Shown: positions 1-8,761 of the stretch, in pieces
Layout of the letters: the number at the start of each line of letters is the position of its first letter
Position numbering within the stretch: the stretch's first letter is position 1
Assembly: GCF_000208925.1 (NCBI RefSeq)
Contig: NW_001914985.1
Span: 1 to 12,951 of the forward strand
DNA from: Entamoeba histolytica HM-1:IMSS
Taxonomy: Eukaryota; Evosea; Mastigamoebida; Endamoebidae
DNA length: 12,951 nt
Reading direction: 5' to 3'
Program-made: the position numbers and the translations under genes
Notes under the pieces: model-generated
Databases searched by the model: none
What the model saw: the letters and a program-made list of their open reading frames with translations, nothing else
Told to the model about the DNA's origin: nothing

Positions 1-830
1 TCTTATTTTTCTATAATTTGCTTTTTTTCATTGCCAATTTCAATTAGTATAAAAATAAGAAAAAGGATAATATTTTACAGAATTAATTCTAATAACACAT
101 TAGAATATTAATAAAACAATAAAATTATAATAGAAATGAATTTATATTGAAATAAAATGTGTTAAATAAATATAATAATCAACACTCAATTTCATACTAC
201 CTAATTGTTGGTATATTTGTCATTTATTGAGTTTTATATTCATTTATTTTTAAATAATTATAATTTAATATTTTATTTAATTTATTTTATTCTTGTAATA
301 TAAAACACAAAGACTTATACTATCTCTACTATCTCCATTATATTATATTTATTATTTACATTTTATTAAATATGCAACTATTAATACTGTTATTTGTTTA
401 TTAAATGGAGTATTTGAATATTTAATAACATTATTTATTGTCTTGTATTAAAAAGAATAATAAAAGTGATTTGTATCAATTTAAATCTCATAGATATAAT
501 AAAGAATAGAAAAGTTGAGATAGAAAATGATAATATTTTTGAATGTTATGAGAATTAATTCTTGATAATTTATAATATTAGATAATGATTTAAGTCTATT
601 TAAATAATTAAATTAACAAATAAATAAGATGTGATAAAATTAATTATCATTTCTTATTGTGATAAAAGATAAACTTTATGAATTATGATAAACAGTAGTT
701 TGAAATTAAATAAAAAATAAAGATAAGAAAAAGTGAAAAGATTATTATTCAATTAAACTGAGTCAATATTATTTTATTAATTATATTTTATTTATATAAC
801 ATAATTAACTAAACAAAAAAGAAGTAAATT
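1..830. other. A+T-rich spacer without recognisable genes
   Basis: This stretch is almost entirely A/T homopolymer and dinucleotide-like sequence with stops in every frame at short spacing. I see no coding frame of protein-like composition, no tRNA cloverleaf and no tandem array. One small perfect inverted repeat is present at 86-106 (8-base arms ATTCTAAT/ATTAGAAT around AACAC), but with arms of pure low-complexity sequence it could be chance. It probably represents ordinary intergenic DNA. Confidence 0.6.
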
Positions 831-1062
831 ATTTAAATATTGATATTTGAATAGAATATAATGAGGAGTATATTATTGACAAATAAAATAAATAAGAGAT
901 TAGTTCATCTTTCCAAACTCTCGTACATTTGACAAGCACAAATCTGACTAATGCCAGTAAATGCACACAAAAGCACTTGTCTACAATAAATACATTGGTA
1001 TTACCATAAGCTTTATTTTCAACCTCGGTTCTTGGTACTAAACTCTCTTCTCTCTTATTTAT
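831..1062 (-). other. Coding-like island, possible gene fossil or unannotated exon
   Basis: The minus strand is open for 77 codons without an ATG, between a TAG at 1063-1065 and a TAA at about 829. The base composition between about 905 and 1050 is clearly richer in G+C than the flanks. The translation has protein-like content in its first half (for example LVPRTEVENKAYGNTNVFIV followed by DKCFCVHLLALVRFVLVKC, then TRVWKDEL) and turns hydrophobic and low-complexity at the end. I do not recognise the family. It could be an eroded gene or transposon piece, an exon of an unpredicted gene, or a conserved non-coding segment that happens to be open. No start codon, GAAC element or splice partner was found. 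Confidence 0.25.
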
Positions 1063-1065
1063 CTA

Positions 1066-1642
1066 TTTGTATTTTTTCTATTAACCACGAAAACATTATT
1101 TATAACTTACCTAATAATTAATATTTCATCTGTCCGAAATGTGAGTATTTCATTCTCTTCTTTTATTCTTTTTCAAACTTCATCAACTTATTTGTTTCTT
1201 CATTTAACTTGTTATTTTGAATTTATTGTGTATTACATCTCATCATTCTTTATTGTACTATTTTATTTTGAATATATCCATATCACTATTAATATCATCT
1301 TCTCCTATTTCCTCATTATTCATTTTTCTTTCATTTTTCTTGTTAACAATTTATATATCCATTACATTTCATTCTTTATTAAATATACTTACATTTAATT
1401 CATTAATTAATACCATCATATTAATTACATCATTATTTATTCTTATTAAATAGTATTAAACATTATACATTTAACCCTATTTGTACATTTTCTCTTAAAA
1501 GGCAATATCATGACAAGAAGATAACTCCCATTTTTAAAACTTGTGTTTGTCTCAGTGTTTCATTTGCTGTCTCTGACCTGTACCTTTGAATAAAGAAGAA
1601 ATTTAAAAGGAAAATATCTAAAAAATAAATGAAATTATTGAA
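1066..1642. other. T-rich spacer downstream of the PRA1 gene
   Basis: From 1066 to about 1480 the plus strand is T-rich and yields only hydrophobic low-complexity reading frames, which I do not consider genes. From about 1490 to 1620 complexity rises. Here the minus strand is open from at least about 1620 to a TGA near 1510 and reads, in part, RYRSETANETLRQTQVLKMG, without a start codon. That could be more of the decayed sequence seen at 831-1062, or simply the 3' flank of the PRA1 gene. Just beyond the PRA1 stop the minus strand has TAATTT followed by a T-run. Confidence 0.35.
1625..1642 (-). terminator. Putative poly(A)/3'-end signal of the PRA1 gene
   Basis: Immediately after the PRA1 stop the minus strand reads TTCAATAATTTCATTTATTT and runs into T residues. 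Entamoeba 3' ends typically carry a UA(A/U)UU-type element close to the stop followed by a U-rich tract, so the fit is good, but the motif is common in A+T-rich DNA. Confidence 0.35.
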
Positions 1643-2237
1643 TTAAAACTCAAATTCCATATCATCAACAAATTCCAAAGAATTTGCTTTTAACATCATA
1701 TGACCAACACACACGAGTAATGAGAAAACAAACACTCCAATTAATCCAACACTTTGAGAATAAACAACAAAAGTGATATAAAGGATAAAATAAAATAATA
1801 ATAACACAATTGGTGCAACTTTTAAATAAAAACGAACGATAGGAGATTTTTGGTTGAAGAAGATAATAATAAATAGCAAAGACATTAAGAGATGAACAAG
1901 TCCATATATTGGTTTAACTAAGCTAATAACGTAAGTTAGTAGTTATTTAATATAATAAATTAACAAACAAAGAAATACTAAATAATATCGTAAATAATAC
2001 GATATAATTTAATTTAAATGTGTCAATGTTGTACTTCATTCTATGAAAAAGTTCTTTATATTTAAATTCATAGTCAACTGAAAATCCCCAAAATAAATCC
2101 CATTCGAGTTGAGTATATCCATGACCTTCATTACTTTCAACCAATGGAATTCCTTCGTCTTCTATTTCATGAATTTGTTCATTTAATTGTGTTGGTTTAT
2201 TATCATTAATACTAGTTAAAGGAACTGTTTCACTCAT
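1643..2237 (-). CDS. PRA1-family (prenylated Rab acceptor) membrane protein, two exons
   Basis: The coding sequence is complement(join(1643..1922,1969..2237)), 549 bases or 182 residues. Reading straight through gives a stop within the hydrophobic domain. Removing the GTTTGT...TAG intron restores the frame, with TT|C forming one Phe codon and the junction reading FSISFLVKPIYGL. The N-terminal 65 residues are polar and acidic. The motif RMKYNIDTFKLNYIVLF, then a long hydrophobic hairpin, a short loop (NQKSPIVRFYLK) and a second hairpin match the PRA1 layout. The tail DDMEFEF is acidic. PRA1/Yip3 proteins sit in ER-Golgi-endosome membranes, bind prenylated Rab GTPases and oppose GDI in the family's known role; that role is inferred here. 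The ATG lies 18 bases from the end of a LINE fossil. Fold assignment is from pattern only. Confidence 0.82.
1923..1968 (-). other. 46-base intron in the PRA1 gene
   Basis: On the minus strand the intron begins GTTTGTTAATTT, contains TACTAAC and ends CGTTATTAG. GTTTGT is the characteristic Entamoeba 5' splice site and TAG the usual 3' site. Using the next TAG, five bases later, would create an in-frame stop, so 1923 is the better acceptor. Without splicing the frame hits TAA at 1947. Confidence 0.85.
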
Positions 2238-2255
2238 TTATATAAAAATTGTTTT

Positions 2256-3836
2256 TTAAGTTCTTTTTTCCTTTTTTTTAAGAAAAACATATAAAAACAA
2301 AGATCCGTTATTAATAGAATTAGCTTCTATTATTCCTGGCTCAGGGGAGATTAATCCAAATGAGTCTTCTTGTAGCTCTACGGAGTATGTTTGGTTGTGA
2401 TCTCCGCAATATTCCATGACATTCATCATGTTTTTTATGACAAGGTTTTTAATTTCTTTTTCGATGTCAATGTCAATTTTTATTTCTTTAATTAATTTAT
2501 TACTTTCTTTATTCATTAATCCATTGATTGAGATTACTACTGGAATTATTCTGACATCTTTTAGTTTCTCTATTTTCATTAGCCTATTCTTTAATTCCTT
2601 ATACATATTTATTTTCTTCAAATACACTCAATTAATATTGTGATCAGCCACAATAGTCATATCAAATATTAGACCAGTTTTATTCTTTTTATCTAATACG
2701 TACATATCTGATATTTTGTGGTATTGTCATCACTTTTATGCATTATTTGTTTGTTCCATATCATTGTTATGTCTTTATATTGAACATTGTTTCATATGGG
2801 GGTTTTTATATTGTTTATTTCATGTGTATTTTCTTATTAATCAATATTATAATGCCAATATTGTCATATTTTTCCATTTTTGATTTTTTATGACAAATAC
2901 AAGATAGTAGAATGTGCTCTACTGTAGCTATATTGTCTTTACATAGTGTGGAGTATTTTAATCTTTCATTTTTCATTATTTTTGCTTTCCTATACCCACA
3001 AAATATTGCTCCATCTTGCATTTTAGTTAATTGTAGGAATGCATTTTTCTTAATATTGATTGACTTCCATGCTTTCACTGTAGTAGTTTTATCTACTCAT
3101 TTTGACTCGAACCATATTCTAAAATATCTACTAATTTGATGACACTTCCATTTTTTGATGTATTTGTCAATAATTTTTTTATTCCTACTACTACTTCTTT
3201 TTCTTTTTTCTTTTCTATCCCTTCATTTATTATTTCTTCTATTTTTGTTTCATTTATTTTATGAATTGGTGTTTTTTAATTCTATTCAATATTCCTTTCT
3301 TACTATACCATCTAATATGTTATTTCCAATTTCACATTCTCTGGTACAGTAGTACATCACTGTTCTTACTAATTCAATAACATATTCGTCTCTTATATTT
3401 ATTAATCCTTCACCCATTTCTTCTAGAGGGACATATAACCTATCTTTGGAGTTTCACCATTGTATTTTGCCTTTCTTATTTATTTTCTTATCTCCTTTTC
3501 CATTTTATCTAGGTTAGTGATTTTCCAATTTACAACTGATATTGAATATCTGAAGATATTGATTACTTCTATGTTTATTCTAGTAATATATCTTCTATTA
3601 CTACTTTCATCAGTGTTTATTTCTTCCATCTTCTGATTCATTTTTTCTTTGATGGTTTTACAATTGAAGGTGTCATCAATTTCGTCGGACTGCCATATTC
3701 CTAAGTATTTATACAAGTCATCACCTTCAATGACTGGGATGTTTTGCATTCCATTTGGTATTTCCTTAATGTTTTTTAATACCATTCCTGACTTTTTCTC
3801 ATTCAGCTCCATCTCTAAACATAAAAAAATAATCAA
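2256..3836 (-). mobile_element. Decayed, 5'-truncated EhLINE-like (R4-type) non-LTR retrotransposon
   Basis: This is a minus-strand ORF2 remnant. The 5' part (about 3815-3480) matches the region after the reverse transcriptase active site, with LEMELNEKKSGM and DLYKYLGIWQ. Next comes a thumb-like stretch at 3470-3300 (KDRLYVPLEEMGEGL). A zinc-knuckle-like motif lies near 2960-2900, STLCKDNIATVEHILLSC, where the expected first Cys is Ser. The restriction-like endonuclease follows at 2711-2661, SDMYVLDKKNKTGLIFD, a PD-X14-D motif with Pro changed to Ser, then VRIIPVVISINGLM and a C-terminal segment ending at a stop at 2256. The frame changes several times (about 3480, 3270, 3090 and 2800) and has internal stops, for example TGA near 3445 and 2629, so it cannot make protein. 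Everything upstream of the thumb is missing, as expected of 5'-truncated target-primed insertion. No convincing target-site duplication was found. Confidence 0.85.
2258..2266 (-). promoter_or_regulatory. GAAC-type promoter element of the PRA1 gene
   Basis: The minus strand carries AAGAACTTA (GAAC at 2263-2260), about 23 bases upstream of the PRA1 ATG. It resembles the Entamoeba GAAC core element (consensus AATGAACT). It coincides with the last Arg-Thr-stop codons of the decayed LINE reading frame. Confidence 0.4.
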
Positions 3837-3869
3837 ATGAAATAAAATATTTTTAATTTAAAATACATC
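3837..3869 (-). terminator. Short 3' flank of the receptor kinase gene
   Basis: Only 33 bases separate the kinase stop codon from the first recognisable LINE sequence. On the minus strand they read TATTTTAAATTAAAAATATTTT followed by T-rich sequence, which can supply a UAUUU-like poly(A) signal. The real 3' end may therefore lie at the LINE junction or inside the element. Confidence 0.3.
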
Positions 3870-6800
3870 TCATAGTGTTTCTTCAAGTTTTAATAGCTTT
3901 TCTTCTACTTCATTTATCTTAGGTCTTTTCTTAGGATCTTTATCCCAACAAGTTAGCACAAAACTATAAACCGATTCAGACATACCTTCTGGCTTTTCTA
4001 AACGCTTTCCTAACATAATAAACTCTGATATATCCCAATTGTATTTAAACCTAGGATCATTTTGTTCAAATGCATCACCCCATTTAATTGTTTCAAAAAT
4101 AACCATTCCAAAAGCAAAAATGTCAGCTGGAAATTTATATGGTTCTCTTAAGGATATTTCAGGTGCCATATAACTCACAGTTCCAACTCCATAAGTATAA
4201 TTTATGTTTGTCATTAACGTACTAACATTTCTTGAAAATCCAAAGTCAGTAATTTTTGCATTAACTGGAATATTTGGTTCTAATGAAAATATTAAAATAT
4301 TAGCTGTTTTTATATCTCTATGTAACACTCCATTAGCATGAAGATATTTAATTCCTTTTGCAACATCAAGTAATATTTTTTTCTTTAAATCAAAGGATAA
4401 AGTAGGAAGTGTTGTAAACAAATTTCTCAAACTACCATACCCTGCTAATTCTAAGACAATACAATACTGTTTGTTTATTTCAACTGTTCCTAAAAATTCA
4501 ACAATATATTCACACCTAAACTTTTCTAATAATTCAATTTCTTTGCCTAAATTTCCAAAAGCATCTGAACATCCATTATTATTTTGCATAAACTTAATAG
4601 CAACAAGTTTATGGTTATATTCTCCTTTAACAACTCTACCATATCCTCCAGTTCCAAGTTCTTCATCTTTTAAAGAAATTGTTTTTGGATCTAATTTAAA
4701 AGATGTTTCTGTTAATGCATCAAAATGAACAACTTTATTATGTTGTTGTTTAGTTTTTAAATCATAAACAATTATCTCTAATTTTTGTTCAATATGACAT
4801 GTACAATATGGTATTACTTCCATTTTTATTGAAATAGCAGTATTTCTTTTCAAAATAACTACTTCTGGTGTAATTGAAATAGAAAATCTTACATGGTCAT
4901 TAACTTCTTGAGCTTTAATAAATTGTACTCGAATAGAATTTTTACCTATATTCCCAACATTTATAATAACTTCTGTTGGAACACAAACTGGTAATTCAGT
5001 TTGATTATCAAAGTGAAAGATTTTATTTTCAAGAGCAAGTGAACGAAAAAACACTTTTTTAAATGAAAATTGTTCAGAGTCAATACTAACAGTTTGATAA
5101 GATATTTCTTTTGCTCGAATTACTTTTTTCAATACCATACGCGCAATACAACCTGTTAAAATAACAATACTTATTAATAACATTATTAATACTAAAATAA
5201 TTAGAGTTATAACCCACCATACTGGAGCTATTTCACAATATGTTTGACTTGAACTTACTTGAAACCAAAAACTACATGAAGCACAAGAAGAATTTGAAAC
5301 TCTTAAACAATGTGAAACTGATGATAATGGAATACAAGTACCAAAATCTAAAATATAATTATAACTACAACTTAAACATAAAGAGGATGTACAACGAGTA
5401 CATGAACTATTACATACTATACATGTGTTTCCAAATAAATAATATCCATCTGCACAAACTGAACATCCACTTTCTGTAACAGGATGTTGACATCCTTTAA
5501 TTGATGAACGAGAATAACATTTATTATCAACAATTGATAAATAATTTGTTGAATTACATCTTAAACAACTCCACTTATTATTACAAGTAGCACATTCTTC
5601 CATACATTTTCCACAAATTAATCCTGTTTTATAATATCCCTCATTACATGTTGCACAACCTCCAGTTAATGCAAAAGTATTACAAACACTTTTTAATTCT
5701 TCATTAATAATACATTGATGGTTTTGAATAAATGATTTATTATCACATGTTAAACAAAAATCAGAACTATATAAACATGTTTTACAATGTCCTATACAAT
5801 GTTTACATTCTCCAAATTTTGTTTTATAATATCCATCTTCACATCGTTCACACATTTTTGTTGAAACAAAAGAACAATGTGGAATTTGAGTTATATCTCT
5901 TACACATTTATTTCCATATAATAAATAATTCTCTTCACATTCAAAACATTGTTCATGATACATTTGAATACAATGAGAAACTTGCTTAGAGCATAATTTA
6001 TTAAGATCAACAATATATCCATTTTCACATAATGAACATTTTCCATCTTCTTCAATTTGGCAATGAGGAATTCCACATGAACCATCTGATTGTAGTTGAA
6101 GTGGTTTTAGACATTTAGTACATTTTTTATTTTCACAAATTTCGCAATTTGGAGTAATTGTTGTACAAGACATACATTGTAATCCATTAGTATAATACCC
6201 TTCAATACAAAAAACAATTGAACCACTTGAAACAATTTCTGTATTTTCTTTTTCAAAACATTGTCCATTCATAGAAATAACAGAAGTTGATGTTGTTTGT
6301 TGACATAAATAACAATGACCTTCAAAAGAATCACCACAATTGGACAATGCGTCTGAACATATTCCATTCAATACAACATTTCCATTGGAACAATGGTTAC
6401 ATCTATTGTGTTGTGCTACAAGACATTTTTCTTCCATTGGAACGCAAGATCCTTCAGTATTAAGATAATAATTATCATCACAAATAAGACATGTTGTTGA
6501 TGTACATCGTTGACAATGTTCTTTTTTACATTTAGAACAAAGGGTATAATAAGAATTACTAAAATAATATTCTGGACAAGTAATACTTGTTTTAGTTAAA
6601 CAATTCATTTTATTGTTTAATAAATAAGCAGAAGAACATAGTTTACTACTTGCAAGTTGTAACAAATTTCTTATTCCATTTAAACACACAAGATAAAGTG
6701 GAAGGTCACCTTCACTAACTTTATGATAAAGAAATTGATTATACTTATCATATTTAATAATGATAGGATAATGGGATTGAACAATAAGTTTTAGTTTAGA

Positions 6801-8642
6801 TGAACTAATTCCATAAGCACTTGTCATTAATTCAGTTGATGAAAGAAAAGTTTCTGATAAAGAAAATCCATCATAGTCTCTGCTAAAAAAAATTCTATAA
6901 TCGTTAATATTTGTTGGTTCATTTGTAATTGACATAGACTCGTCCCCAACTAAGTATAATGGTAAAATAGAAAATCCAATATTATCAAATTGAATTGATT
7001 CAATAGACCCATTAATAAATTGATAATAACTAGATGTTTGAAGAATATGTACTTGAACTCGTTTATCAACAAAGGTACTATGAATAGTAGAATTACCAAT
7101 ATATAATAAACCTGTTAAAGAATGTATTATACAGTTAGTTCCAAAACAAGGACATAACCTAGAAGTAAATGGATAAGGAATATTAACGTCATCTGATAAA
7201 GGATTAAGCCATTGAGTTCCATTCATATAACAATGTTGATAAGGGTCAATATGATTTGGACAATACTTACATAATTTATTATCATTTAATAAAATAAAAT
7301 GAGGGTTTTTAAGTGTCATAGCAAGATTATTATGAATTTCAAAAACAGCTAGATAAAAACATTCTCCAGTAAAGGTATTAATTGTTACATATGGGTCAAA
7401 CATAACTTCCCCAAGAAAGATGTGAAATAATGAAAGTTCTTCTGGTGGTGAATGTACATATAACGTTGATTCATCAAACATACCAAATCGTTTATATAAT
7501 GACTTTGAAGTGGATGAAGTATTAAAAATAAATGAGTATGGATGATCCTGATAAATTTCCCACTTACTTTTATTATAAAATTCAAGTTTAGTAAAAGGAG
7601 GAATAATACTTCCATTAAAAGTAGTTATAGAATCTTCATAACAAGTTAAATCAAATGTATCTGAAAATGTTATATTTCCATCTAATGTAAAAAGACTTTT
7701 TTTCTTTATAACGACGGAAGTTCCAAAAAATTTACTATTTCCAATGAGAGTAAAATTTGATTCATCAGTTAAAGAAAGTTGTGAAGTAAAAAAATGATTT
7801 TGAGATTGTAAAACAATACTAGAAACTCCCAACTCTTCTAATTCATTAACCAAAAGAACACCATTATTTCCAAGTTCAAAAATTGTATTTGTTAATTTGA
7901 CTAATATAACTGAAGATAAATCTAAGAAACATTTCGATGACCCCATAAAAAAAGTATCTTTAAGTTCAAATGAATCAATAACACTGAGAATAGAATCATC
8001 TAAATAAATAAAACTATTATTAATTGATGTAAATGACCATGTAATTAATTCAGTATTAGGAATCATAGTTAAAGTTGAATTGTTAAGAAGTAATGATTTC
8101 ATTTGTAACCCATCACTATTTTTTAATAAAATTGAAGAAGAATCAAATTCTATTTTATCAGCAATTAAATATTGCAAATTATCTAAAATAAATTTAGAAT
8201 TAGTGACGGTCAATTTTCCAGTACTTTCGAATTTCAAAAAAGGAAATTGCGTTATATTAAAAATATCAAAATCAATAAAAATTGATAAAGATATTTTTGC
8301 TTTTTGTGTGTCAAATTTAATTTGGTTTTGAGTAATTATTCCATTAATTTTTACATCAGCACCATCTTTTAATAATAATGTATATTTATTTGTAACTTCA
8401 TTTGAAATAGTTAATTCTACTTTGTTTTGAATAATTAAAACGACTTCTTCTCTTTCAACTAAACAAGTTTCATCAAATGTAAATTTTGAAGTAATTGTAA
8501 TAATATCACAACCACCCTTAATTATTTCTCCATTTTCATTAATATTATTTTCGCATATACTTCCATTTGTAACGCACCGTACTAATTCTTGTTTTTGAGA
8601 TTGTACAAGGATAAGAATATAAAACAAAACAATCCATTTCAT
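3870..8642 (-). CDS. Transmembrane receptor-like protein kinase (Entamoeba TMK family)
   Basis: An uninterrupted 1590-residue type I membrane protein. Residues 1-16 form a signal peptide (MKWIVLFYILILVQS). Residues about 20-660 are Ser/Thr/Asn-rich with repeating short beta-strand-like units (such as LLLNNSTLTM) and many N-glycosylation sequons. About 676-1136 is a Cys-rich array with more than twenty CxxC pairs (first CSKC at 702). One transmembrane helix spans about 1142-1167, followed by a basic stop-transfer stretch. About 1212-1308 resembles an Ig-like/MSP-type beta domain. The kinase starts at the Gly loop GTGGYG (1330-1335), with Lys1350 in VAIK, HRDIKTAN (1441-1448), DFG (1466-1468) and APE (1493-1495), so all catalytic residues are present. 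HRDIKxxN is Ser/Thr or TKL-like. In the known family such receptors act at the plasma membrane in growth, adhesion and phagocytosis signalling; ligand and substrate are unknown. It is in tandem with the upstream acyl-CoA synthetase gene, 119 bases away. Confidence 0.93.
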   Translation of the reverse strand: MKWIVLFYILILVQSQKQELVRCVTNGSICENNINENGEIIKGGCDIITITSKFTFDETCLVEREEVVLIIQNKVELTISNEVTNKYTLLLKDGADVKINGIITQNQIKFDTQKAKISLSIFIDFDIFNITQFPFLKFESTGKLTVTNSKFILDNLQYLIADKIEFDSSSILLKNSDGLQMKSLLLNNSTLTMIPNTELITWSFTSINNSFIYLDDSILSVIDSFELKDTFFMGSSKCFLDLSSVILVKLTNTIFELGNNGVLLVNELEELGVSSIVLQSQNHFFTSQLSLTDESNFTLIGNSKFFGTSVVIKKKSLFTLDGNITFSDTFDLTCYEDSITTFNGSIIPPFTKLEFYNKSKWEIYQDHPYSFIFNTSSTSKSLYKRFGMFDESTLYVHSPPEELSLFHIFLGEVMFDPYVTINTFTGECFYLAVFEIHNNLAMTLKNPHFILLNDNKLCKYCPNHIDPYQHCYMNGTQWLNPLSDDVNIPYPFTSRLCPCFGTNCIIHSLTGLLYIGNSTIHSTFVDKRVQVHILQTSSYYQFINGSIESIQFDNIGFSILPLYLVGDESMSITNEPTNINDYRIFFSRDYDGFSLSETFLSSTELMTSAYGISSSKLKLIVQSHYPIIIKYDKYNQFLYHKVSEGDLPLYLVCLNGIRNLLQLASSKLCSSAYLLNNKMNCLTKTSITCPEYYFSNSYYTLCSKCKKEHCQRCTSTTCLICDDNYYLNTEGSCVPMEEKCLVAQHNRCNHCSNGNVVLNGICSDALSNCGDSFEGHCYLCQQTTSTSVISMNGQCFEKENTEIVSSGSIVFCIEGYYTNGLQCMSCTTITPNCEICENKKCTKCLKPLQLQSDGSCGIPHCQIEEDGKCSLCENGYIVDLNKLCSKQVSHCIQMYHEQCFECEENYLLYGNKCVRDITQIPHCSFVSTKMCERCEDGYYKTKFGECKHCIGHCKTCLYSSDFCLTCDNKSFIQNHQCIINEELKSVCNTFALTGGCATCNEGYYKTGLICGKCMEECATCNNKWSCLRCNSTNYLSIVDNKCYSRSSIKGCQHPVTESGCSVCADGYYLFGNTCIVCNSSCTRCTSSLCLSCSYNYILDFGTCIPLSSVSHCLRVSNSSCASCSFWFQVSSSQTYCEIAPVWWVITLIILVLIMLLISIVILTGCIARMVLKKVIRAKEISYQTVSIDSEQFSFKKVFFRSLALENKIFHFDNQTELPVCVPTEVIINVGNIGKNSIRVQFIKAQEVNDHVRFSISITPEVVILKRNTAISIKMEVIPYCTCHIEQKLEIIVYDLKTKQQHNKVVHFDALTETSFKLDPKTISLKDEELGTGGYGRVVKGEYNHKLVAIKFMQNNNGCSDAFGNLGKEIELLEKFRCEYIVEFLGTVEINKQYCIVLELAGYGSLRNLFTTLPTLSFDLKKKILLDVAKGIKYLHANGVLHRDIKTANILIFSLEPNIPVNAKITDFGFSRNVSTLMTNINYTYGVGTVSYMAPEISLREPYKFPADIFAFGMVIFETIKWGDAFEQNDPRFKYNWDISEFIMLGKRLEKPEGMSESVYSFVLTCWDKDPKKRPKINEVEEKLLKLEETL

Positions 8643-8676
8643 TTTCCAACAAATATTTTATTTATGTTTTTATTTT

Positions 8677-8684
8677 TAGTTCAA
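8677..8684 (-). promoter_or_regulatory. GAAC promoter element of the receptor kinase gene
   Basis: The minus strand reads TTTTTGAACTAAAAAT, with GAAC about 38 bases upstream of the ATG, close to the consensus AATGAACT and at the position expected for Entamoeba core promoters, whose 5' leaders are short. This supports the ATG at 8642 as the start. No good TATTTAAAG box was seen beside it. Confidence 0.5.
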
Positions 8685-8699
8685 AAATTTTATTTTTCC

Positions 8700-8761
8700 T
8701 TTTTTAGAAAAAAAAATCCAAACTATAATTAAATTATAATTTTATTATTATTTTTTTTAGC
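8700..8761 (-). terminator. Putative poly(A)/3'-end region of the acyl-CoA synthetase gene
   Basis: After the stop codon the minus strand reads AAAATTATAATTTAATTATAG and then a run of T residues. The TAATT-type motif plus T-run suits an Entamoeba 3' end. The whole gap to the next gene is 119 bases and must also hold the receptor kinase promoter. Confidence 0.35.

Noticed and set aside
1141..1453. Overlapping hydrophobic plus-strand reading frames
   Set aside because: They are translations of T-rich low-complexity DNA (Phe/Ile/Leu/Tyr/Ser only), lack promoter motifs and overlap each other in two frames.
1947..2237. PRA1 gene as two separate small genes or a pseudogene because of the stop at 1947
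   Set aside because: Canonical GTTTGT...TAG intron boundaries remove the stop and rejoin the PRA1 hydrophobic domain exactly in frame.
2416..3352. Plus-strand hydrophobic frames across the LINE region
   Set aside because: They are antisense shadows of the decayed LINE; the minus strand carries the recognisable reverse transcriptase and endonuclease motifs.
2256..3836. Reverse transcriptase remnant as a retron, group II intron or viral sequence
   Set aside because: The order thumb, CCHC-like motif, then PD-X14-D endonuclease is specific to non-LTR retrotransposons with restriction-like endonucleases, and the host context is Entamoeba.
5240..5989. Plus-strand Asn/Tyr/His-rich frames inside the receptor kinase gene
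   Set aside because: They mirror the Cys-rich CxxC repeats on the minus strand and have no independent coding signals.
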